Source of the DNA: JBQTIP01 sp052388025
Lineage (GTDB): Bacteria; Actinomycetota; UBA4738; HRBIN12
Direction of reading: 5' to 3'
Assembly: GCA_052388025.1 (NCBI GenBank)
Contig: JBQTIP010000066.1
Span: 1-28,188 of the forward strand
DNA length: 28,188 nt
Shown: in pieces, positions 20,991 through 28,125 of the stretch
How the letters are laid out: each line of letters starts with the position of its first letter
How positions within the stretch are numbered: position 1 is the stretch's first letter
Notes under the pieces: model-generated
Seen by the model: the letters and a program-made list of their open reading frames with translations, nothing else
The model's database searches: none
Told to the model about the DNA's origin: nothing
Translations under genes and position numbers: made by a program

Positions 20991-21842
20991 ATGCAGGGTG
21001 AGGCTTGGGAGCTCGCTCGCCGGGCGGCCGAGTCCGCCGGCGTCGAGGTCCGCCCGCTCCTTGGGCTCGACGAGACCGACCTCATCACCGAAGTGATGGT
21101 GGAGACCTGGGGCGAGCATCAGCTGGTTCCTCGCGAGCTGATACATGCGCTTCAGGACAGCGGGAACGTCCCCTACGGCGCCTTCCGAAGTGGGCGAATG
21201 ATCGGCTACGTCCTCGGCTTCCTCGGGGCCGACGGGGAAGGCATCCACATGCACTCGCACATGCTTGCCGTTCGTCCCGGCGAGCGCTCCGGGGGGATCG
21301 GCTACGCGCTCAAGCTCGCGCAGCGGGCGGCGGCGCTCGACCTCGGTGCACGGATCGTGCGATGGACGTTCGACCCCGCGCTGCGGGGCAACGCGAACTT
21401 CAACTTCTGCAAGCTCGGAACGATCGCGGACAGGTTCGAGCGGAACTTCTACGGCGAGATGACCGATCTCTTGAACCGCGGCGAGCGAAGCGACCGCATG
21501 GTCATCCGCTGGGAGCTCCTTCGGGCACCCGGGCGGCGGTCGCTCCCTCCGGGTGACGCGCGTCCACTGCTCAGGCGAGCGGGGCCGGAGGACGCGCCCA
21601 CACCCGTGCGCGCCGCGGGAGTGGGACCGCTCACGGAAGGGAGCGTGGGCGTCGCGATCCCCCGCGACTACTTGGAGCTCCGGGAGCGCGACCGAGGGCT
21701 CGCCCTCGAGTGGCGGGACTCGCTCGCCGAGGCGCTCGAAGCCTGCTTCGCCGCCGGGATGATCGCGGCCGCCTTCGAGCCGGATGACTGCGAGTACCGG
21801 TTCACGGCCCCGAGCGCGATCGCGGACGGGCCGGTGGCGTGA
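20991..21842 (+). CDS. COG3375-type GNAT acyltransferase
   Basis: The 283-residue protein begins at ATG 20991; no better start with a ribosome site exists. Distinctive COG3375 segments are ITEVMVETWG near the start, then PRELIHALQDSGNVPYGAF, MIGYVLGFLGADGEGIHMHS, HMLAVRPGERSGGIGYALKL, IVRWTFDPALRGNANFNFCK and FYGEMTDLLNRGERSDRMV. This family has a GNAT-like fold and is often encoded next to enolase-superfamily MenC-like enzymes. In Geobacillus kaustophilus an N-succinyltransferase of the GNAT superfamily and an N-succinylamino-acid racemase work together in converting D- to L-amino acids; the pair here may do the same (inference). The end overlaps the next gene's GTG by four bases, so they form an operon. 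Confidence 0.85.
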   Translation: MQGEAWELARRAAESAGVEVRPLLGLDETDLITEVMVETWGEHQLVPRELIHALQDSGNVPYGAFRSGRMIGYVLGFLGADGEGIHMHSHMLAVRPGERSGGIGYALKLAQRAAALDLGARIVRWTFDPALRGNANFNFCKLGTIADRFERNFYGEMTDLLNRGERSDRMVIRWELLRAPGRRSLPPGDARPLLRRAGPEDAPTPVRAAGVGPLTEGSVGVAIPRDYLELRERDRGLALEWRDSLAEALEACFAAGMIAAAFEPDDCEYRFTAPSAIADGPVA

Positions 21843-22951
21843 CGCGCCTCCTCGCGATCGAGCTTCGCCTCGTTTCGCTCCCGCTCGTCCGTCCGTTCCG
21901 GACGAGCTTCGGGGAGGAGACGACGAAGGAGGCCGTCCTGGTCCGTGTGGAGACGCCCGACGCGGCCGGATGGGGGGAGTGCGGCGCGAGTGCCGACCCT
22001 CGCTACTCCGAGGAGTTCAACGAGGGCGCGTGGCTCGTGATCCGGGAGCACTTGGGTCCGGCGCTGCTGGGTGCCGGGGACGTCGGTGCCGACGAAGTGG
22101 GTCCCGCTCTTGCATGGGCGCGGGGGCATCGCATGGCGAAAGCCGCGATCGAGATGGCGGTCCTAGACGCCGAGCTACGGGCGGCAGGCAGGTCGCTCGC
22201 CTCCCATCTGGGCGCGGACAAGGACCGCGTGGCTTGTGGGGTGTCGATCGGGATCACGCCCACGCTCGACGGGCTCCTCGAGCAGGTCGACGGCTACCTC
22301 CGGGATGGATACCGGAGGATCAAGCTGAAGATCGAGCCGGGCGACGACGTCGAGCGCGTCTCCGCGGTCCGCCGCGCACATCCCGGCGTAGCGCTCTCCG
22401 TCGACGCGAACGCCGCATACACGCTGGAGGACTTCGCGGTGTTCGAGGAGCTCGATGTGTTGGATCTCTCGATGATCGAGCAGCCGCTGGCGCACGAGGA
22501 CCTGGTGGATCACGCGAAGCTTCAGCGACGGATCGGCACGCCGATCTGCCTCGACGAGTCGATCCGGTCCGCGGCCGATGCGCGCGCCGCTATCGAGCTG
22601 GGCGCGTGCCGGATCATCAACATCAAGGGCGGGCGCGTGGGGGGCCTCCTCGAGGCCAAGCGCATCCACGACCTGGCCCTCGCGCAGGGGATGCCGGTGT
22701 GGTGCGGTGGTCTGCTCGAGACCGGGATCGGGCGGGCGGCCAACGTCGCGCTGGCGGCGCTGCCGGGATTCACGCTCCCGGGCGACACCAGCGCGAGCAG
22801 CCGATACTTCGCCGAGGATCTCACCGAGCCCTTCGTGTTGGACCCCGACGGGACGATGGCCGTGCCGTCGGGGCCGGGCCTCGGGGTCGAGCCACTTCCC
22901 GATCGGCTGGAGGCGGGCACCCTCCGCGTCGAGCGGCTGGAGAAAGAGTGA
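21839..22951 (+). CDS. menC: MenC-like enolase superfamily enzyme (o-succinylbenzoate synthase / N-acylamino acid racemase)
   Basis: This 370-residue protein starts at GTG 21839, overlapping the previous stop (GTGA). The N-terminal capping domain has RPFRTSFGEETTKEAVLVRV and GWGECGASADP. The barrel has the KxK pair (RIKLKIEPGDD, Lys162/Lys164), metal ligands in SVDANAAYT (Asp189), IEQPL (Glu214) and CLDESI (Asp239), and the second catalytic Lys in INIKGGRVGG (Lys263): the full OSBS/NSAR set. OSBS makes o-succinylbenzoate for menaquinone; NSAR racemises N-succinyl amino acids, and many enzymes do both. No other men gene is visible, and the coupled COG3375 acyltransferase favours the racemase role. 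A dedicated deacylase is not present in this window. menC is the usual family label rather than proof of function. Confidence 0.85.
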   Translation: MTRLLAIELRLVSLPLVRPFRTSFGEETTKEAVLVRVETPDAAGWGECGASADPRYSEEFNEGAWLVIREHLGPALLGAGDVGADEVGPALAWARGHRMAKAAIEMAVLDAELRAAGRSLASHLGADKDRVACGVSIGITPTLDGLLEQVDGYLRDGYRRIKLKIEPGDDVERVSAVRRAHPGVALSVDANAAYTLEDFAVFEELDVLDLSMIEQPLAHEDLVDHAKLQRRIGTPICLDESIRSAADARAAIELGACRIINIKGGRVGGLLEAKRIHDLALAQGMPVWCGGLLETGIGRAANVALAALPGFTLPGDTSASSRYFAEDLTEPFVLDPDGTMAVPSGPGLGVEPLPDRLEAGTLRVERLEKE

Positions 22952-23211
22952 CAAGAGCGTGGGCTCCCGCTTGACCGCTGCACGGCCGAGACCCTAGAGT
23001 GCGCGATGAGAGACCGCTGGAGCCCTCGGGTTCTGGCGGTTTCTCGCTTCTCGGGCCCGCTCGCACCCCTTCCACCCCTTCGCGCCCCGGTTCCGATCGC
23101 ACCGAGGTCCCCGACCCCCGGAATCGTCTGAGCTTCCCGTGTTCTGGTCCTTTACGGATCGCGCCGACCGGGCGATGCTACGCAGACATCGAGCGAGCGA
23201 GGTCGGGCACG

Positions 23212-23847
23212 ATGAAGAGACGGGTCGTTCGAGCTGGGGGCTTCGAGATCGAGGACGGCGACGGGAAGGTCCGGGCGCGGTTCGGGTTGACGAACGACGA
23301 GTCACCGTTCGTTGCCCTCTACGGGCCCGACGAGCGGCTCAGGGCGCGGTTCGGCATCCAGTCGGACGGGTCGGCGGGGATCGCCGTCGCCGACGACGAG
23401 GGGAAGGTCCGGGCGACGTTCGGACTGTTCTCGGACGGGTCGGCGAGCCTCGCCATGGTGGACAAGAACGGCAAGGTGCGAGCGAAGTTCGGGCTCGCAT
23501 CGGAGGGCTCCCCGACGCTCGCCCTCCGGAACAAGAACGGCGAGCTGGGGTTCGTGTACACGCTTGCGCAGCAAGGCTCTCCGTCGATCTCGCTTCAAGA
23601 CGAGGACGGGAAGATCCGGGCCCGACTGGGGCTCGCGGCCGAGGGCTCGCCGATCCTGCGGCTGCTGGGGAAGGAGGGGGAGCTCCGGGCCATCATGGGG
23701 CTCACCTCCGATGGTACGCCGGTCCTTCAGTTCCTCGACGTAGAGGGCGAGCCGACATGGACGGCCCCCGGCGCCCCACCGATCGCCTCGGCTGCGGCCG
23801 ATCAGGCGGGGTCGAAGAAGAGCACCGCGAAGCAGCCCGCCGAGTAG
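23212..23847 (+). CDS. protein of about seven 23-residue repeats, unknown function
   Basis: ATG 23212 opens a 211-residue protein; a GTG at 22999 would extend it, but the added Pro/Arg-rich sequence lacks the repeat pattern. From residue 10 to about 180 the sequence is nearly all repeats of 23 residues, with a consensus like DENGKVRARFGLASDGSPSL: a hydrophobic strand, a charged turn, KVRA-FGL and a Gly-Ser/Pro turn. Examples are DGDGKVRARFGL, DEGKVRATFGLFSDGSA and KNGKVRAKFGLASEGSP. The fifth unit departs most (KNGELGFVYTLAQQGSP). Such short beta-rich repeats suggest a stacked beta structure. There is no signal peptide, and the C-terminus is Ala/Lys/Ser-rich. I do not know the function. The 260 bases upstream hold no other gene that I can see. 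Confidence 0.75.
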   Translation: MKRRVVRAGGFEIEDGDGKVRARFGLTNDESPFVALYGPDERLRARFGIQSDGSAGIAVADDEGKVRATFGLFSDGSASLAMVDKNGKVRAKFGLASEGSPTLALRNKNGELGFVYTLAQQGSPSISLQDEDGKIRARLGLAAEGSPILRLLGKEGELRAIMGLTSDGTPVLQFLDVEGEPTWTAPGAPPIASAAADQAGSKKSTAKQPAE

Positions 23848-23859
23848 CCCGGGCGCTCC

Positions 23860-23865
23860 TACACT
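23860..23865 (+). promoter_or_regulatory. possible minus-10 element for tRNA-Ala
   Basis: TACACT ends seven bases before the first base of tRNA-Ala, so transcription could start close to the mature 5' end. No minus-35 match is seen, and read-through from the repeat-protein gene is possible. Confidence 0.35.
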
Positions 23866-23872
23866 TACCGGC

Positions 23873-23948
23873 GGGGACGTAGCTCAGTTGGTAGAGCACC
23901 GCCTTTGCAAGGCGGGGGTCGCCGGTTCGAGTCCGGTCGTCTCCACCA
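23873..23948 (+). tRNA. tRNA-Ala (TGC anticodon)
   Basis: The 76-base gene has acceptor arms GGGGACG and CGTCTCC (one G-U pair), D-arm GCTCAGTTGGTAGAGC, anticodon loop TTTGCAA with TGC at 23906-23908 between CCGCC and GGCGG, and T-arm GCCGGTTCGAGTCCGGT. The discriminator is A and the 3' CCA is encoded (23946-23948), unlike in tRNA-Ile nearby. The tRNA-Ile and tRNA-Ala pair next to gyrA is typical of actinobacteria. Confidence 0.98.
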
Positions 23949-24047
23949 GGTCTTCTTGCAGGTCAGGCCCCAGATGGCGTAGGGCGCGCGGCGGGTTCCC
24001 GGCGGCCTGCCCCGCATTCTGCCCGGCTCGTGCCCGCGCGGTCCGGG

Positions 24048-24734
24048 CTATCCGGGGGGCGCGCTGGAGCCCCCGTCTGGAGCGTCACCCGGTGACCGGA
24101 GGTAGGCCAGGACCGCGAGAACCCGCCGGTGCTCGTCCGTCCCAGGCAGCAGGCCGAGCTTCGTAAAGATCGCCCCGACGTGGGTCTCGATCGTCTTGGG
24201 GCTGAGGAACAGCTTCTGGCGGATGCCCTGGTTGGAGCAGCCTTCCGCCATGAGGGCGAGGACCTCCCTCTCCCGGCCGGTCAGCGCGGCAAGGGGGTCG
24301 GGCCGGCGCTTCCGGCCGAGCAGGGTGGAAACGACCTCGGGGTCGATCACCGATCCGCCGGCCCCCACGCGCCGCACCGCTTCGGCGAACTCTCCGACAT
24401 CAGACACCCGGTCCTTGAGCAGGTACCCCACGCCCCCAGAGCTGTCGGCCAGGAGCTTCATGGCATGGCTGGTCTCCACGTACTGAGAGAGCACCAGCAC
24501 GCCGACGTCCTGATAGGTCGCCCGGATCTCCAGGGCGGCCACCAGGCCTTCGTTCGTGTTGGTCGGGGGCATGCGGACGTCGATCACGGCGACGTCGGGA
24601 GGGTCCCTTCGCACGAGATGCAGAAGTGACGAGGCGTCCCCCGCCTGCCCCAAGACTTCGAATCCGGCGTCGGTCAGCACCCGGGCCAGCCCTTCCCGCA
24701 GCAGCACCGAGTCGTCGGCCAGGACTACGCGCAT
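24048..24734 (-). CDS. LuxR/NarL-type response regulator
   Basis: This 228-residue protein starts at ATG 24734, overlapping the kinase stop by ten bases. The receiver domain begins MRVVLADDSVLLREGL with acidic Asp7/Asp8, the phospho-acceptor Asp52 in VIDVRMPP and the switch Lys in GYLLKDRV. The C-terminal LuxR helix-turn-helix (about 148-205) is typical: LTGREREVLALMAEGCSNQG and LFLSPKTIETHVGAIFTKLG. It binds DNA after phosphorylation; the target genes are unknown. With the HisKA_3 kinase encoded upstream it forms a NarL-type two-component pair. The receiver has an insertion-like MPPTNTNEGLVAAL in place of the usual MPGMDG, which many actinobacterial members share. No output beyond the helix-turn-helix is present. 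Confidence 0.93.
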   Translation of the reverse strand: MRVVLADDSVLLREGLARVLTDAGFEVLGQAGDASSLLHLVRRDPPDVAVIDVRMPPTNTNEGLVAALEIRATYQDVGVLVLSQYVETSHAMKLLADSSGGVGYLLKDRVSDVGEFAEAVRRVGAGGSVIDPEVVSTLLGRKRRPDPLAALTGREREVLALMAEGCSNQGIRQKLFLSPKTIETHVGAIFTKLGLLPGTDEHRRVLAVLAYLRSPGDAPDGGSSAPPG

Positions 24735-26644
24735 GGCATGTCGGCCACGACCCGGGTGCCGCGCCCGGCGGGGCTGTCCACGACGAGCCGCCCATCGGCC
24801 GCCGCCACCCGATCGGCCAGGCCCCGCAGGCCCGAGCCACCGGACACGTCGGCGCCGCCGACGCCGTCATCGGCCACCTCGACCCTGAGACGACCGTCGG
24901 TGAGGCCGGCCCTCACCGTGACCCGAGACGCCTGCGCGTGCTTGGCCACGTTGGCCAGGGCTTCAGAGACCACGAAGTAGGCCGTGGCCTCCACGGCCCG
25001 AGGGAGCCGGGTCGCAGGGGCTTCGAGCACCAAGGTGGGGACGGCCGCACGCTCGGCCAGCGACTCGAGCGCGGCCCCCAGCCCCTCCTCGGTCAGGATC
25101 GCCGGGTGGAGGCCCCGGGCGAGTTCCCGGAGCTCAACGAGCGCGGTCCTCAGCTCTTCGGCCAGCTCCTCCAGGGTCGCGGCCGTCGCGGAGTCGTTTC
25201 CCTCGCCCAGGCGGTCCTGGGCCATCCGAAGGGCCAGGGACAGGTTGACCAGGCGTTGCTGGGCCCCGTCATGGAGGTCCCGTTCCACCCGCCGCCGCTC
25301 GGCGTCGGCGGCCTCCGCGATCCTGGCCCTGGAGGCCCGGACTTCCTCGAGCTGAGCCCGCACCTCTGCATGGAGGCGCTCGTTCTCCATTGCAAGTCGG
25401 GCCGCCGAGCCCACCGACCGGACCAGATCCGGCTGCTCGGCCAGGGCCGGGTCGTGCACCAGCGCGCCGAGGGGCTCGCCCTCCCCCTCGATGACCGTGA
25501 CGCCCCGGCCGGATCCAGGGCTCGGCATGGCGACCGGCCTGCCGTCGATGGTCGAGTACGTCTGGGAGCCGGGGATCCAGAAGACGACCTCGAGCGAGGG
25601 ATCCCCCAGGGCCCGGGCCAGGGCGTCCCGAAGCGCCCCGGGAGGGGGAGCCTCCCCCAGCTCGCGCACGAGGTCGCTGACTCCGATCCGAGCGAGGCTC
25701 ATCCGAAGGAGCCCGAACAGGAAAGCGCCGGGAACGAGCACCTGGCCCGTCCGGGCCACCCAGAACAGCGCCTGTTGGATGTCTACGGGGATGAATACCA
25801 GCGGGATGGCGCTCGGCGCGAGCCCGCCGGAGCAGCACACCCCGACCTGCCACGAGGTCAGGGACCCCACCAGGGTGGGTGCGGCGACGGCCAGCGACAC
25901 CGCAACGACCGACCCCGCGAACCACACGGGAGCGAGCATCCGCCGGGTCGGTCGGGACGCCGCGTGCCAGCGCCGGAGCAGCATGGCCAGCACGACCACC
26001 AGGATGGCGATCCAGAACCCCTGGTAGACCCTGGTCACTGTCCGGTAGCCGCCCTGGCTCAGCCACAGGCCGAGGACACCCTGGTCGCGGTACCCGAAGG
26101 CCGTGAGGCCGAAGATGTCGAACGTGGCCGCCCGGAGGAACCCGAGCACGACCACGTTGGCGTACGCCGCCCCGGCCACCAGCCGGGCGGGACGCGAGGC
26201 CAGGTGCCCGCCGGGAAAGGCCAGGATCAGGTGGACCAGGATGGCCTGGTTGAGCGCCTCGAACCACAGCGCCGCCCGGAACAGGTCCCACCCGTTGGAG
26301 TGGTCGTAGGCGCCACCGAACGCCTGGCGGAAGATGTTCCAGTCGGTGACGTTGCCCCAGGCCCCGATGAACCACGTGAACCCGACGGCGGTCATGAGCG
26401 GGCCCACCCGGTTCCCAGGCCGCCTCCGCCACGCGACCAGGCCGGTCGCGATGTAGGCGAGCCCCACCGCGAGGTCGACGTAGGGTGCCGGCGAGGCCCC
26501 ATGGGTCACGAAGAACGTCTTCTCCCTCGCATACACCCGGGCCCCGATCACCCCCACGAACAGCCCGAGGAGGGCCAGGGCGGCCAGGAGCCACGGGCTC
26601 ACGCGCCGCCGCCGGATCTCGACTCCGGGCGCCCCCAGGCTCAT
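24725..26644 (-). CDS. membrane-bound sensor histidine kinase (HisKA_3 type)
   Basis: This 639-residue protein starts at ATG 26644 directly after the previous stop, with GGGAGGG close upstream. The first about 330 residues contain many hydrophobic segments (such as WLLAALALLGLFVGVIGA and YVDLAVGLAYIATGLVAW), an integral membrane sensor of unknown ligand. A soluble part follows (about 335-440; VFWIPGSQTYSTIDG and LGALVHDPAL) that may be GAF-like. A short coiled stretch leads to the HisKA_3 motif ERRRVERDLHDGAQQRL with phospho-acceptor His458, then an ATPase domain with VEVADDGVGG and SGLRGLADRVAAADGRL. It is flanked by two response-regulator genes. It is likely a NarL/DesK-like kinase; the signal cannot be predicted. 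Confidence 0.92.
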   Translation of the reverse strand: MSLGAPGVEIRRRRVSPWLLAALALLGLFVGVIGARVYAREKTFFVTHGASPAPYVDLAVGLAYIATGLVAWRRRPGNRVGPLMTAVGFTWFIGAWGNVTDWNIFRQAFGGAYDHSNGWDLFRAALWFEALNQAILVHLILAFPGGHLASRPARLVAGAAYANVVVLGFLRAATFDIFGLTAFGYRDQGVLGLWLSQGGYRTVTRVYQGFWIAILVVVLAMLLRRWHAASRPTRRMLAPVWFAGSVVAVSLAVAAPTLVGSLTSWQVGVCCSGGLAPSAIPLVFIPVDIQQALFWVARTGQVLVPGAFLFGLLRMSLARIGVSDLVRELGEAPPPGALRDALARALGDPSLEVVFWIPGSQTYSTIDGRPVAMPSPGSGRGVTVIEGEGEPLGALVHDPALAEQPDLVRSVGSAARLAMENERLHAEVRAQLEEVRASRARIAEAADAERRRVERDLHDGAQQRLVNLSLALRMAQDRLGEGNDSATAATLEELAEELRTALVELRELARGLHPAILTEEGLGAALESLAERAAVPTLVLEAPATRLPRAVEATAYFVVSEALANVAKHAQASRVTVRAGLTDGRLRVEVADDGVGGADVSGGSGLRGLADRVAAADGRLVVDSPAGRGTRVVADMPCA

Positions 26645-27004
26645 TCACCCTCCCTCGAGAAGGGCCTTGATCGCCCGTCCCGACAGATGGGCCTTGGACA
26701 AGAATCCTCGGGCGGCGCTTCGGGCGATCCTGGGGCCGTAGTCGGAGGCGTCCCGGGTCGAGGTGAGGACCACCGCGGGGCGGTGGCCGCTCTCGGCTAG
26801 ACGGCGGGCCACCTCGAACCCGTCGATGTCGGGGAGCTGCACGTCGAGCAGGATCATGTCCGGCCGCAGGTCCCTCGAGGTCGAGATGGCGCTCGCCCCG
26901 TCGGCGGCTTCGCCTACCACCTCGTAGCCGTCCGCCTCGAGGACCGCTCGCGCCCTCGACCGGAAGCCTGGGTGGTCGTCAACGATCAGGATGGTCGTTC
27001 TCAC
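26645..27004 (-). CDS. single-domain (CheY-like) response regulator
   Basis: From GTG 27004 the product is a 119-residue receiver with no output domain: TTILIVDDHPGFRSRARAVL with Asp9/Asp10, phospho-acceptor Asp54 in ILLDVQLPDIDGFEV, Thr81-Ser82 in VVLTSTRD and Lys104 in GFLSKAHL. The frame extends upstream to about 27148, but the added residues do not resemble a receiver, and neither start has a good ribosome site. The stop abuts the kinase ATG, so the two genes are coupled. A free receiver could serve as a phosphate sink, a relay step or a rival of the LuxR regulator for the same kinase (inference). Confidence 0.88.
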   Translation of the reverse strand: MRTTILIVDDHPGFRSRARAVLEADGYEVVGEAADGASAISTSRDLRPDMILLDVQLPDIDGFEVARRLAESGHRPAVVLTSTRDASDYGPRIARSAARGFLSKAHLSGRAIKALLEGG

Positions 27005-27165
27005 CGGGCGATCGTTCCATGCAAGCACGGAGCGAACCTCGGGGCTAGCCCTGATTCCGAGTTCCTGGACAGCCCTATGGAGAAACGGGGACCGCCCCGA
27101 TGAGCCCCGCCCGTCCGCTCCGTACGGTGCTCCCATCGCGCAGTACACCGAGGAAAGGAGGCGCG

Positions 27166-27474
27166 ATGGCCACGAAGGCGGGGACCATGACAGCGGAGCG
27201 GCGTTCCGCGTTCTGGCTGAGGGGCGGGGCCGCGCTCGTGATCGCCACCCTGGCGGTGGCAGCGCTGGTGATGGCCGTCATGGCGCTGCGATCGAGTGCT
27301 CCGACGCGCAGCGTCCAGGGAGCGGCCGTCAACAGCGCGGTCTACGAGCGGTCGCAGCCCGTGACGGGCACCGGCCCGGGGCTCGTGCAGCTGACCGACC
27401 ACCTGGCCTACGAGCGGTCGCAGCCCGTGACGGGCACCGGCCCGGGGCTCACGCATATTAGCGACAACCCGTAG
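27166..27474 (+). CDS. small single-pass membrane protein with repeated YERSQPVTGTGPGL motif, unknown function
   Basis: ATG 27166 has AAAGGAGG four bases upstream and gives 102 residues; an earlier in-frame start at 27100 lies before this ribosome site and is less likely. The protein has a charged start (TKAGTMTAERRSAFWLRG), one strong transmembrane helix (about 22-41, ALVIATLAVAALVMAVMAL) and an external Ser/Thr/Gly-rich tail. The tail contains YERSQPVTGTGPGL twice, 22 residues apart, with exactly matching codons. The topology suggests a short cell-surface tail. It is divergent from the signalling operon, so it could be a target or partner of that system (inference from position only). I do not recognise the family. 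Confidence 0.7.
   Translation: MATKAGTMTAERRSAFWLRGGAALVIATLAVAALVMAVMALRSSAPTRSVQGAAVNSAVYERSQPVTGTGPGLVQLTDHLAYERSQPVTGTGPGLTHISDNP
27342..27450 (+). repeat. perfect 43-base direct repeat inside the small membrane-protein gene
   Basis: The 43 bases 27342-27384 recur exactly at 27408-27450 with a period of 66 bases (22 codons). They start CTACGAGCGGTCGCAG and encode YERSQPVTGTGPGL. The lack of any silent difference points to a recent duplication or gene conversion, and such a repeat may vary in copy number between strains. Confidence 0.9.
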
Positions 27475-27484
27475 GCGGCCAAGC

Positions 27485-27535
27485 AGCCGTACGGGCGCTC
27501 CTCCGTATGGGATTCGGATGGGCGCCCGTACGGCT
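27485..27535. terminator. large stem-loop between convergent genes
   Basis: AGCCGTACGGGCGC (27485-27498) and its exact complement (27522-27535) form a 14-base-pair stem with a 23-base loop. It begins ten bases after the small membrane gene and ends 16 bases before the end of the convergent Cys/His protein gene. This fits a two-way transcription stop. No T-run follows, as is common in GC-rich genomes. Confidence 0.65.
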
Positions 27536-27551
27536 TGCGCTCACCTCCACC

Positions 27552-28118
27552 TTAGGCCGGGAGCGGGTCTACTCGATAGGTACCGAGCAGTGCGCCCTCG
27601 ATCTCATCGGTGGGTGAGAGGTGCCGAGTGGGGAACCCGTACCGGCGGCTCGTCTCGACGTGGACCTCGCAGAGCGGGACGAGCCTGCCGCGCGGCAGCC
27701 GGGCGACCACCTCCGTCTTGGAGCCCGTCGTGCCCCACTGCCAGAAGCAGAGGTAGCAGACCAGTCGAAGCCGCTGCGGGTAGGCGAGCTCGGCACGGTA
27801 GCCGAGCTCATGCTCGATCACGCGGCCCCAGAGGGCGACCCGGCCGACCACGGCGGGGTCCTTCGTACGGCGCAGGAGGTCGGGCGTCCGGGTGCCGTAG
27901 ATGCCGCAGGCGCAGCCTAAGTCCGGAGCGCGATGCAAGCGTGGGCGCGTGCACGCCGCGCGGGCGGGTTGCAAAGGCGGCCACGCGCGGGCGTTCCCGG
28001 CGATCGGACGAAGTCGCAGGCTGGTGCCGTCCCGGCGGCCGGAGAGCGTCCACGTCCGCCAGGCCATGATCGGCTCGGTGGAGGTGAGGGCCTCGACGGT
28101 TCGCACGGTGTCGAGCAT
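27552..28118 (-). CDS. Cys/His-rich protein with CxCGIY motif, unknown function
   Basis: The protein has 188 residues from ATG 28118; a second ATG at 28068 (MAWRTWTLSG) is possible. It has no signal peptide or membrane segment. Conserved-looking parts are AWRTWTLSG, GCACGIYGT, VVGRVALWGRVIEHELGYRA and LVCYLCFW. Cys56, His62, Cys69, Cys71, Cys121, Cys124, Cys150 and His153 form groups (C-x5-H-x6-C-x-C, C-x2-C, C-x2-H) that could hold one or two zinc ions. Similar GIY and LWG-VIEHE-GYRA segments occur, as far as I recall, in unannotated actinobacterial proteins. No function can be given. It converges on the small membrane gene, with the stem-loop between them. Confidence 0.75.
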   Translation of the reverse strand: MLDTVRTVEALTSTEPIMAWRTWTLSGRRDGTSLRLRPIAGNARAWPPLQPARAACTRPRLHRAPDLGCACGIYGTRTPDLLRRTKDPAVVGRVALWGRVIEHELGYRAELAYPQRLRLVCYLCFWQWGTTGSKTEVVARLPRGRLVPLCEVHVETSRRYGFPTRHLSPTDEIEGALLGTYRVDPLPA

Positions 28119-28125
28119 CGCGGAC

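Noticed and set aside
22999..23211. N-terminal extension of the 23-residue repeat protein from GTG 22999
   Set aside because: The added 71 residues are Pro/Arg/Ser-rich, lack the repeat pattern and have no ribosome site; the ATG at 23212 starts just before the repeats.
24626..26800. 724-codon plus-strand frame opposite the histidine kinase
   Set aside because: Composition is Arg/Pro/Gly/His-rich and repeats the antisense pattern; the kinase and regulators on the other strand have clear motifs.
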